Positions 1-6,433 of a stretch of 9,583 bases of DNA are shown here, in pieces; within the stretch, counting starts at the first letter, position 1, and every line of letters begins with the position of its first letter. The DNA is from PSRI01 sp041484195 (GTDB lineage: Bacteria > Bacteroidota > Bacteroidia > Chitinophagales > Chitinophagaceae). The translations under genes and the position numbers were made by a program. The stretch covers positions 1-9,583 of the forward strand of contig JBGPHC010000053.1 of the NCBI GenBank assembly GCA_041484195.1, read 5' to 3'. The notes under the pieces are model-generated. The model was given only the letters and a program-made list of their open reading frames with translations, had not been told where the DNA came from and made no database searches.

Positions 1-158
1 ACTTTAAAAGAATGATGAACCTCTATACAAAGATGCTTTTAGGCTTTTTTATGCGCCTATTCTGCCTCATCCAAAATCTGCTGCTACCTGAAAAATATTT
101 TACACTAACCCCTAAAACGACTTTTTAAGGGACGACTAATTTAAGCAGCGACATGTGC
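1..158. other. Intergenic left edge, no gene seen
   Basis: No open frame with coding character is visible on either strand. The stretch is AT-rich and lies downstream of the minus-strand terminator at 159-195, so it separates that transcription unit from whatever lies to the left of the window. I see no convincing promoter, repeat or RNA structure in it. Confidence 0.5.
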
Positions 159-195
159 AAAAAAAGCGGGCCCTGGTACTGAGACCAAGGCCCGC
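159..195 (-). terminator. Intrinsic terminator of the minus-strand gene set
   Basis: Read on the minus strand, GCGGGCC at 195-189, a U-G wobble (188/173), and TGGT/ACCA form a continuous 12-bp stem closed by a 6-nt loop (183-178). Seven T residues (165-159) follow it directly. On the plus strand the wobble becomes a C-A mismatch and there is no T tract, so the signal is built for minus-strand transcription. It lies 20 nt past the stop codon of the propeller gene (215) and probably ends the GH2-domain-propeller transcript. Confidence 0.9.
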
Positions 196-214
196 CAAAC
201 GATTGAGACCCCAT

Positions 215-1750
215 TTATTTATCTGATTTCCCGGAATTACTTACAAAAGAGATCGATTTGCTGTCGGGTGACCAGGAAGGCGCATTGATGGTTCCCTGTC
301 CGCCATAGAGGTAGGCAATGACTCTTGGAGCGCCGCCTGCAACCGGCATCAGTCTCAACATCACTTTCTTGTAGGAAGGATGTGCATTGGGATCTATGTC
401 GATCGGAAAAGAAATAAATACCATCCATTTTCCATCTGGTGAAATATGCGGAAACCAACTATGGTATTCGTCAAAAGTGAGTTGTTCCTGGCTGGATCCA
501 TCCGGTCGCATACGCCAGATCTGCATTGTTCCTGTGGGATTGGCATTGTAATAAATATATTTCCCGTCGGGTGAATATTCGGGACCATCCACATGACCCG
601 TCGTGTTATGCGTCAGCGCGATCTCTTCTCCCCCATTGACTGATATTTTGTAGAGGTTATAGACCTTGCCATCGCGCATGCCCACAAAAGCCACTTCCTT
701 GCCATTGGGATTCCAGCCATGCCAGTATGAGGGCGTTTTTTCGGTGATCAGTTTCGGATTACCTCCTTCAATTGGTAGCGTGTACACTGTTGATCCTCCA
801 CCGGGTAAACCCTGACGGTGGCTGCTGATCGCGATGGTTTTTCCGTCGAATGAAATTCCATGATCGTTGTTGTTCCTGGCCACCGAACCTGTATTGAGTT
901 TTTCCGGCGTTCCTCCCTCCACGGGTATTTTATAAAGCGATCCATTTTCATTGAACAATAGTTTTTTACCATCGGGCATCCAATTGGGAGCTTCGAAGCG
1001 GCCCGTGGATTCATGAATCACTTTTCTTTTTCCATCGAATACATCCATCGTTTCCATTCTGCAACCCAGGTAGCCCTGGTTATCCGGATTGTATTCGTAT
1101 GGAACAGGTTTATCAATTCTGACATTCCAGACCCTTGCTTCTGCCACGGCGTTAGAGTCATGGGCACAGATATACAATCCCGCGAGAACCGTATCCTTCA
1201 TGTCATTCATCACATGCGATCCCAGTGTCTGAAGGGGTTCTCCCCAATGTGCCACGCGCATGGTAACGGTTTTGCCTGTACGTTCCAATTGTATGATCTG
1301 GAAATTTTTCTTGGGAAAGAATATTTCGTCTTCCGGATCTCTCATGTAGGCGCCACGCAGTGCACGCCACTGCATCACAGTGAGCCCGTCGAGATGGGAA
1401 CAGGCATTGATGCTGGCCGCCTCCGCGTCATCCGATTCCCTGATCATCCAACCGATCTTACGGTGTCCCACTCCTTCTCCTCCCACGAATTCAAAATTGG
1501 CGGTGAGGATAAAATCTCCACTGATCTTTTTATAAAGGAATTGAAATTCATCCCTGTTGAACCAGATATTGTATCCTGAGCCTTTCAGCGTATAGGTCTG
1601 TGTGGCCTCATCATACTGTGAGGATCCCGCTAATTTGGGATTTCCAATGTCTTTGTGTCCGTCGAATATCCCGATGGGGTTAGAACCATTCATTTGAGCT
1701 GAGACAAGCTGGTAGCAAAAACAAAAAAATAGTAAAGAAGCGAATTTCAT
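215..1750 (-). CDS. Secreted two-domain protein: beta-sandwich-like module plus six-repeat PD40/TolB-type propeller
   Basis: The protein has 511 residues when started at the ATG at 1750. The frame stays open for 27 more codons upstream, but only this ATG gives an N-terminal signal peptide (residues 1-18, cleavage near VSA-Q). Residues about 25-212 form a module with the motifs GIFDG, HRKIGWM, DGLT, IQLER and GLYICAH. The same motifs occur in the neighbouring protein at 2046-2693. The fold is probably concanavalin/DUF1349-like, which is an inference from family resemblance. Residues about 235-511 contain six PD40-type repeats: PNWMPDGKKLLF, a degenerate SFDGKTIAI, WNPNGKEVAF, EYSPDGKYIYY, HISPDGKWMVF and PSWSPDSKSISF. 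This matches a six-bladed TolB/DPP-N-like propeller. No peptidase domain follows, so a binding or scaffolding role in the periplasm or outside the cell is more likely than catalysis. The gene is last in the minus-strand set and is followed by a strong terminator. The exact ligand is unknown. Confidence 0.9.
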   Translation of the reverse strand: MKFASLLFFCFCYQLVSAQMNGSNPIGIFDGHKDIGNPKLAGSSQYDEATQTYTLKGSGYNIWFNRDEFQFLYKKISGDFILTANFEFVGGEGVGHRKIGWMIRESDDAEAASINACSHLDGLTVMQWRALRGAYMRDPEDEIFFPKKNFQIIQLERTGKTVTMRVAHWGEPLQTLGSHVMNDMKDTVLAGLYICAHDSNAVAEARVWNVRIDKPVPYEYNPDNQGYLGCRMETMDVFDGKRKVIHESTGRFEAPNWMPDGKKLLFNENGSLYKIPVEGGTPEKLNTGSVARNNNDHGISFDGKTIAISSHRQGLPGGGSTVYTLPIEGGNPKLITEKTPSYWHGWNPNGKEVAFVGMRDGKVYNLYKISVNGGEEIALTHNTTGHVDGPEYSPDGKYIYYNANPTGTMQIWRMRPDGSSQEQLTFDEYHSWFPHISPDGKWMVFISFPIDIDPNAHPSYKKVMLRLMPVAGGAPRVIAYLYGGQGTINAPSWSPDSKSISFVSNSGKSDK

Positions 1751-1780
1751 ATTGATGTATTTTAAGAATGTGTTGTAATG

Positions 1781-1808
1781 AAAACCTAATTTAGGCAGTT
1801 CCGCGAAA
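1781..1808 (-). promoter_or_regulatory. Weak Bacteroidota-type promoter candidate with a CCTAA/TTAGG palindrome
   Basis: On the minus strand TAGGTTTT (1788-1781) matches 7 of 8 positions of the Bacteroidota -7 consensus TAnnTTTG. TTTC (1808-1805) lies 16 nt upstream, in place of TTTG and somewhat closer than usual. A perfect 5-1-5 palindrome CCTAA-T-TTAGG (1785-1795) overlaps the -7 candidate and could be an operator. This would give the propeller gene its own promoter about 30 nt upstream of its ATG. The match is modest. Confidence 0.25.
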
Positions 1809-1865
1809 CATGTACTGGGGCCGTTAGTCACCTAATGGCTTCTCTTCCGGTTAATATTATTGTTA

Positions 1866-1901
1866 CACAGAGGGCCACGGAGGTTTCACAGAGATTCACA
1901 G
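1866..1901. repeat. CACAGAG-type short repeat array
   Basis: Four copies or near copies of CACAGAG begin at 1866, 1876 (CACGGAG), 1887 and 1897 (CACAG, truncated), spaced 10, 11 and 10 bp. They lie in the 295-nt gap between the small domain gene and the propeller gene. Similar CACAGAG-rich intergenic tracts are, as I recall, scattered through many bacterial genomes, including Bacteroidota. The period is close to one helical turn. Function is unknown. Confidence 0.6.
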
Positions 1902-1999
1902 CGCCTTCTTCATTGCTACTACGTGCAACCATTCCATCCTGGCCGTTAGCTCCCAAACATCTTCTTCCTGATGCCTTCTCCCCAATCACCACTGACTTA

Positions 2000-2025
2000 T
2001 CCGCCTTCGATAAATCTACGGCGGA
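2000..2025. repeat. Palindromic intergenic repeat, copy 1
   Basis: An imperfect palindrome has arms TCCGCC (2000-2005) and GGCGGA (2020-2025) around a partly complementary 14-nt centre. Read on the minus strand, its 22-nt core (2023-2002) matches the core of the element at 7782-7803 at 17 of 22 positions, so the two are diverged members of one family. It lies about 20 nt past the stop of the small domain gene and could stabilise the 3' end of that message or weaken readthrough. REP-like elements of this kind are often mobilised by a TnpA-REP enzyme in trans. That is family knowledge, not something seen here. Confidence 0.7.
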
Positions 2026-2045
2026 CGCAGTGACTAATATCCCCC

Positions 2046-2693
2046 TCATTTCGTTGCCACGATGGATACCTGCTCGAATACCGCTTTTTCCGAAACATTT
2101 ACGTTATGGGAACATACGAAGAGTCCCACATATACTTCATTACCCAGTTTAATATTGTCCACCTGGTCTGTAATAAGCGGGCCTCCATCCTTCGAAACGG
2201 TCATGATATAACTGTTCCCTTTTCGCTCCAGTTGAATCAGGTTGGCTGCAACAAGCGTTGAACGTTTTTCTTCGGTGGCCGCTCCCGTTGATTTTCTGAA
2301 TTGGAGTGAGGTGAGACCATCTCCATGAACTACGGCACTCGCGTGAGCCGAGTTACTGTCCAGCGAAGCCCTTACCATCCAACCGATCTTCCTGTGATCT
2401 TCCACTCCCTTCCCTATGAAAGCAGCAGAGGTGCTGAGTTTGAAATTGCCTCTCATTTTTCTCCACACGTAATGGAATCCGTCGGCCGTGGCCCAAATAT
2501 TGGAGCCCGAACCTTCGATGGTATAAGTTTTTGATTTGGCATCATAGTTGGCTGAACCTTTGTGGATGACGACATTTCCCAGGTCGGTTTGACCCGAGAA
2601 TATCCCGAGGCCTGCGTTTGGATTTTTTGTGAAACTGATCGTGCAAAAAGCAATCAGTATAATGGCAGAAGCATTTAGCAGGCTTATTTTCAA
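2046..2693 (-). CDS. Secreted single-domain protein, paralogue of the N-terminal module of the propeller protein
   Basis: The protein has 215 residues and starts at a TTG at 2693-2691. No in-frame ATG lies upstream, and starting there gives a good signal sequence (residues 1-20, MKISLLNASA then a hydrophobic run), so I accept the TTG. The mature part is essentially one module: LGIFSG near residue 29, SGSNIW, HRKIGWMVR, DGLTSLQFR, IQLERKG and GLFVCSH. Each has a counterpart in the same order in the adjacent 511-residue protein. The module resembles concanavalin/DUF1349-like beta-sandwich domains (inference). No catalytic site can be named. It lies 215 nt downstream of the GH2 gene on the same strand with no terminator between, so co-transcription is possible. 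A likely role is binding of a carbohydrate or cell-surface ligand. Confidence 0.85.
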   Translation of the reverse strand: MKISLLNASAIILIAFCTISFTKNPNAGLGIFSGQTDLGNVVIHKGSANYDAKSKTYTIEGSGSNIWATADGFHYVWRKMRGNFKLSTSAAFIGKGVEDHRKIGWMVRASLDSNSAHASAVVHGDGLTSLQFRKSTGAATEEKRSTLVAANLIQLERKGNSYIMTVSKDGGPLITDQVDNIKLGNEVYVGLFVCSHNVNVSEKAVFEQVSIVATK

Positions 2694-2775
2694 CGAAAAT
2701 GAATTAAGAATTGATAGAATATAATAATCCCGCGGCTAAAAATTGCAGAACGCGGCAACGGAAAAAATAATTTGA

Positions 2776-2783
2776 CAAAACTA
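2776..2783 (-). promoter_or_regulatory. Candidate -7 box for the small domain gene
   Basis: The minus-strand sequence TAGTTTTG (2783-2776) fits the Bacteroidota -7 consensus TAnnTTTG exactly. It lies about 83 nt upstream of the TTG start. No TTTG is found at the expected -33 distance; the nearest is CTTG at 2800-2797, which is too close. It is therefore an incomplete promoter match. Confidence 0.3.
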
Positions 2784-2908
2784 TAGGTGAAATAATCAAG
2801 GCTCTATTTTTATACTACATCATCAGGTCAAAAACCACAAAATTCGATCAATCGCCTACAACTTCCCAACTTCCTATCAAATTCGCAAGCAACATTACAC
2901 ACATTCAC

Positions 2909-5719
2909 CTATTTTTTGCCTGGCGTCAAATCGGGTAAACTAAGGAATTGCCCGGCAATATTCTGCCCCTCTATTCTCAAGCCATTAGATCCTGCTCCAC
3001 CGACCATGGCTATCGGACAACTGACTGTCAGAGAAATGGTTTCATACGGCAGCAGTGAAAAATAATTATTGTTCCAGAATGAGGGCAAAACCTCCTCCCC
3101 ATTGTGGATCAATTGCGGATTGAGGAAAAATGCCAGTCGGTTGGATGGATTGCCGATCTCCAGGTTCCAGACGGCTTCGGTTTTTGAGGTCTTCACTCCA
3201 TTGATCTTCATGGAAACTTTAGCTATGGGCATTTTTGATAAACCTGTATAATCATTCCCGGCGCTCATCCAATAAGTATTTGAAGATAATGATTTTCCCG
3301 AAGCATCTTTCAGGTGCAGTACTACAAAGCTCAGGCCATCAGATTTCTGAAGGATCCCGGCAATGGACAAAACTTCTTTGACATTTATACTATCAATATC
3401 AAGTTTACCAGTTTTTTTATACAGTGAGCTGCCTTCTGGGGTGAGGACTTCCACTTCGTAGCCGAGTTGTCTTTGCGGGTAATAAGTTCGGTTAACCACG
3501 GCCACCGATGAATCATCGAGGTTGAGTTGTGTATGAAGCGGCTCACAGGCCCGCTGCATAAAATAGTAGCCCGCGTTGGGCTCCAGGTACCAATCATATA
3601 CCTGCCAGACCACACTCGGAAATGCGGCATTCAATTTCCAGAGCATCACGCCGCCGGTTTGAGGGAGTTTGTGGCCAACTGCTTCAAAAATTCCGCGGTA
3701 GCCATTGGCATTCACCATTTGCATTTTGAGTGAAAAATCTTTGAGCCCCGATGGAGTTCCATAACTCCTGACCATGGCTTTATAATAAATATCATATTTG
3801 CCATTTCCGGAACAGGCATCATGATAGCCCCAGGTGTTGTTGAGAGGGTAAGGAAGATTGCTATCCGGAACCAGGTTGGGAATTATTTTGACCAGCGTAT
3901 TATATGGAGGCTGTGAAGGAATTCCAGTCTCGTCCTTGAATACCCAGTCTCTTCCCCCATCTACCAACCTGTAATATTGCGCCGCATCCTGCCAGGAATA
4001 TGGACCGCCGCTGTAAACGCCTGCAGGCTGGTCATCGGGCCAACTACCTTTCCACTCTTTCGACTGACGGGCAAAGCCCGAAGAACTCGGAATGAACGGC
4101 CTGGAGCCGTCCAGACTGGCAACATTATCACGCATGGCATTATACAATTCCTGTCGTGCATGACCTTCATTGCCACCGGTCCAAACCAGCAGACTCGGAT
4201 GATTGCGGATTCGGTAGATGGTGCTGATAATATTGCGCACAAAAATATCTCCTTCCAGGGGCCATGCGGGTGTTCCCTTGAATTCTCCATGCGTGTCGCC
4301 GGTGATCCAGAAATCCTGCCAAACCATCAGGCCATAGCGGTCTGCGAGTTCGTAAAAATCATCTGTCTCACCAATTCCCCCGCCCCAGATGCGCACCAGA
4401 TTTACATTGGCGTTGCGGCAGAGATGAAGTTCATAATCGTATCTCACACGGTCGCGGTTCAGCATCATGTCGGGAACCCAGGCGCCTCCCACCAGGTGCA
4501 CTCTCCTTCCATTAACATAAAAATCCCGTCGCACCCATCCATTCAATGTAGTGGTGGCGGAACCGACTGTTCTGATGCCAAATACAAAACTTGTATCGTC
4601 TGATATGCCGCCAGCATCCAGGTATTGAAGTCTGATCCGGTAAAGATTCGGCTTGCCGTACCCGTTAGGCCACCAGAGCCGCGGCCGATGTATCGTTAGT
4701 TCCTTTGCTTCGGCCGCACTCAGGCTGATTTCTTTTGCCTCTCCCGCAGCCAGGTTCGCAGGCCGGCCGAATTCAACCGGGTTCCCGACAAAATTTTCGG
4801 GACTGATACTGATCTTCAGCCTGCCGTTTTGTGGTCGGTCACTATTATTGAATAAGGAAAAACGGACAGATATTTTTGCAATGGCCGTATCCGGAAGAGC
4901 CGGCAATTCGGTGACCAGATGCGCCCTGCCGAACACAACTTTCCCGCTCGTTCTCAAATAAACCGGTTGCCAGATTCCCATATTCCTGTCCCGAACCTCA
5001 GGTATCCAGTCCCATCCTATGGAGCTCAGCATCGTGACATTCTTACCGATATCTCCCGTGGGTCCCCCGTTCTGGTAGAAATCACCTAATGCTTTCAATT
5101 GCGGGTGAGAAGGCAGGCCGGGATAGTCAAGAGGAAAGATCTTTACCGCCAAAACATTCTCCCCACCCGGCCTGATTGCTTGGCTTACATTCAGGCTATA
5201 TTCCGCGAACATGCCGGCCATTTGGGAGGAATCCGCGAAACGCCGGCCATTCAACCAGACCTCGGCCCTGTAATTGATCCCCTTAAAGATCAGCTGAAAA
5301 TTCTTGTTCCTGTCTGATGCGGGCACGGAGAAGACGGTCCTGTACCAATAGGGTTTTTTCCAGGGATTGGGATCATTGGGCAGGAAGCTATATTGCTCCA
5401 GATTCCATTGATGGTTGAAAGAGTCCGAAGCATCGGGAATAAGCATATTATTCATGCCGATATATGGGTCGGCATATATTTTATTCTGCACCAGGCCTGT
5501 CAACACAGTGCAGGGTACTGTTACGGGGAACCAATATGCAGTTGAAACATAGTTCTCGCTGGAAATCATGTCACCGGCGGAGACGATCACGGCGGAGGAC
5601 TGCATTTCAAATTGGGTCAACTTCACCTGTTTTACCGAAACCGACTGGGCTGAGGAATGCGCAGTGAGCAGGATGAAGGTTGCATTTGCGAGGATCAGAC
5701 TCCGAATAGACTTGTTCAT
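2909..5719 (-). CDS. Secreted glycoside hydrolase family 2 enzyme, beta-mannosidase / endo-beta-mannosidase-like
   Basis: The protein has 936 residues, with a signal peptide (residues 1-25, SSAQ at the cleavage region) that places it in the periplasm or outside the cell. Domains in order are a GH2 N-terminal jelly-roll (about 55-255, ending RNMGIWQPVYL), a GH2 Ig-like domain (about 260-385), a TIM barrel (about 390-710), and C-terminal Ig-like domains (about 720-936). The last resemble those of exo-beta-glucosaminidase and endo-beta-mannosidase relatives. Family motifs include LVRIWGGGIGE (441-451), WTGGNEGH (513-520), with E518 as acid/base, and KDETGIPSQP (595-604), with E597 as the likely nucleophile. 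Glutamate at the acid/base position fits mannosidase-type enzymes; as I recall, characterised exo-glucosaminidases use aspartate there. The substrate is probably a beta-mannoside or N-glycan core. The gene appears to be first in the minus-strand set, behind a palindrome pair at 5765-5801. GH2 membership is secure, specificity is not. Confidence 0.93.
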   Translation of the reverse strand: MNKSIRSLILANATFILLTAHSSAQSVSVKQVKLTQFEMQSSAVIVSAGDMISSENYVSTAYWFPVTVPCTVLTGLVQNKIYADPYIGMNNMLIPDASDSFNHQWNLEQYSFLPNDPNPWKKPYWYRTVFSVPASDRNKNFQLIFKGINYRAEVWLNGRRFADSSQMAGMFAEYSLNVSQAIRPGGENVLAVKIFPLDYPGLPSHPQLKALGDFYQNGGPTGDIGKNVTMLSSIGWDWIPEVRDRNMGIWQPVYLRTSGKVVFGRAHLVTELPALPDTAIAKISVRFSLFNNSDRPQNGRLKISISPENFVGNPVEFGRPANLAAGEAKEISLSAAEAKELTIHRPRLWWPNGYGKPNLYRIRLQYLDAGGISDDTSFVFGIRTVGSATTTLNGWVRRDFYVNGRRVHLVGGAWVPDMMLNRDRVRYDYELHLCRNANVNLVRIWGGGIGETDDFYELADRYGLMVWQDFWITGDTHGEFKGTPAWPLEGDIFVRNIISTIYRIRNHPSLLVWTGGNEGHARQELYNAMRDNVASLDGSRPFIPSSSGFARQSKEWKGSWPDDQPAGVYSGGPYSWQDAAQYYRLVDGGRDWVFKDETGIPSQPPYNTLVKIIPNLVPDSNLPYPLNNTWGYHDACSGNGKYDIYYKAMVRSYGTPSGLKDFSLKMQMVNANGYRGIFEAVGHKLPQTGGVMLWKLNAAFPSVVWQVYDWYLEPNAGYYFMQRACEPLHTQLNLDDSSVAVVNRTYYPQRQLGYEVEVLTPEGSSLYKKTGKLDIDSINVKEVLSIAGILQKSDGLSFVVLHLKDASGKSLSSNTYWMSAGNDYTGLSKMPIAKVSMKINGVKTSKTEAVWNLEIGNPSNRLAFFLNPQLIHNGEEVLPSFWNNNYFSLLPYETISLTVSCPIAMVGGAGSNGLRIEGQNIAGQFLSLPDLTPGKK

Positions 5720-5764
5720 GAGATATGAGTATTAGTTGTAGTTGCAATCCTGATCGAAAACAAA

Positions 5765-5776
5765 GGAACCGGTTCC
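5765..5776. promoter_or_regulatory. Perfect 12-bp palindrome, LacI-family operator-like
   Basis: GGAACCGGTTCC is a perfect palindrome with the central CpG typical of LacI/GalR-family operators (AACCGGTT core). It lies about 46-57 nt upstream of the GH2 start codon, in the intergenic region shared with the divergent regulator remnant. A sugar-responsive repressor or activator controlling the glycosidase is the natural reading. No LacI-family gene is in the window. Confidence 0.55.
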
Positions 5777-5785
5777 AAATAATCG

Positions 5786-5801
5786 TTGAACCAGGTTTCA
5801 A
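5786..5801. promoter_or_regulatory. Second operator-like palindrome near the GH2 gene
   Basis: TTGAACC (5786-5792) and GGTTTCAA (5794-5801) form an imperfect inverted repeat around A5793. The half-sites resemble those of the palindrome at 5765-5776, and the centres are about 22 bp apart, roughly two helical turns. This fits a paired binding site for one dimeric or tetrameric regulator. The centre lacks the CpG, so it would be the weaker site. Confidence 0.4.
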
Positions 5802-6005
5802 AAAAACGTATCGAATTAATTTTTGCAGGCTATGACCGGGCTTATCGGCTGGTTCGGCGCAAATCTAATCAGCAATCATCCAAACTTTCAGAATTTACCA
5901 CATCATTACAACATCATCCATGTAAAAACCCGAAAAGCATGGCTGTAATTATTAACTTCACTACATCAGTATTTTTTTTCATTTTCACAAATGCATTGTG
6001 CCTGA

Positions 6006-6401
6006 ATGAAGAAATCCAGCTCAATATTCCTGGCGCTGCTGTTTGCCTTCACTCAACCCGGGGCCCGGAATACCCTTGGCATTCGGGATATCATCAATTA
6101 CACTAAGGATAAGTACATTGCGGGCACCCAGAACAGGAGTATCGCGCAGGACAGAAACGGTGTTTTGTATTTTGCAAATTATGAAGGGCTGCTGAGTTTC
6201 GACGGAACTTACCGGAAAACTTATCCACTCCCTAATAAGACTACAGTCAGAGCCATTGCCATCGGTGGACTCTACGGGAAAAATTCCAGATCTCCACCGA
6301 CATCAATCTTTTTGATTTCCTGCTGGAGATTCCATCCTGAAGGCAAACGACAGGCGACCAGGATTTTTGTCAGAGTCCAAAATGATTATCAAAGCAATTA
6401 A
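6006..6401 (+). pseudogene. Truncated Reg_prop / triple-tyrosine-type sensor-regulator remnant
   Basis: The frame begins with a signal peptide (MKKSSSIFLALLFAFTQPG). Residues about 22-88 are then highly typical of the N-terminus of Bacteroidota propeller sensor-regulators: LGIRDIINYTK, GTQNRSIAQDRNG, YFANYEGLLSFDGT and YPLPNKTTVRAIAI. Intact members run to roughly 900 or more residues, with a Reg_prop propeller, a triple-Y domain, a membrane segment and a C-terminal LuxR-type or histidine-kinase output. Here the family resemblance stops near residue 88 (about position 6270). The remaining 43 codons do not look like the family and end at a stop at 6399-6401. None of the output domains is nearby in any frame. 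The likely history is a large internal or 3' deletion. It might once have controlled the neighbouring GH2 set, to which it is divergent. That is inference. Confidence 0.7.
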
Positions 6402-6433
6402 TTAAATTGTATTTCATTCAAATATTTCGAATC

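Noticed and set aside
1013..1579. 188-codon plus-strand frame inside the propeller gene
   Set aside because: It is an antisense shadow of the shared N-terminal module, with no recognisable protein features.
3977..4603. Long plus-strand open frame (208 codons) inside the GH2 gene
   Set aside because: It is antisense to a well-conserved GH2 catalytic region whose motifs explain the sequence, and its composition is that of a reverse-complement shadow.
5786..6106. Open frame of 106 codons on the plus strand between the GH2 gene and the regulator remnant
   Set aside because: It starts with a non-ATG codon inside the operator-like palindrome, overlaps the remnant in another frame, and has no protein-like domain or signal. 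It is most likely chance.
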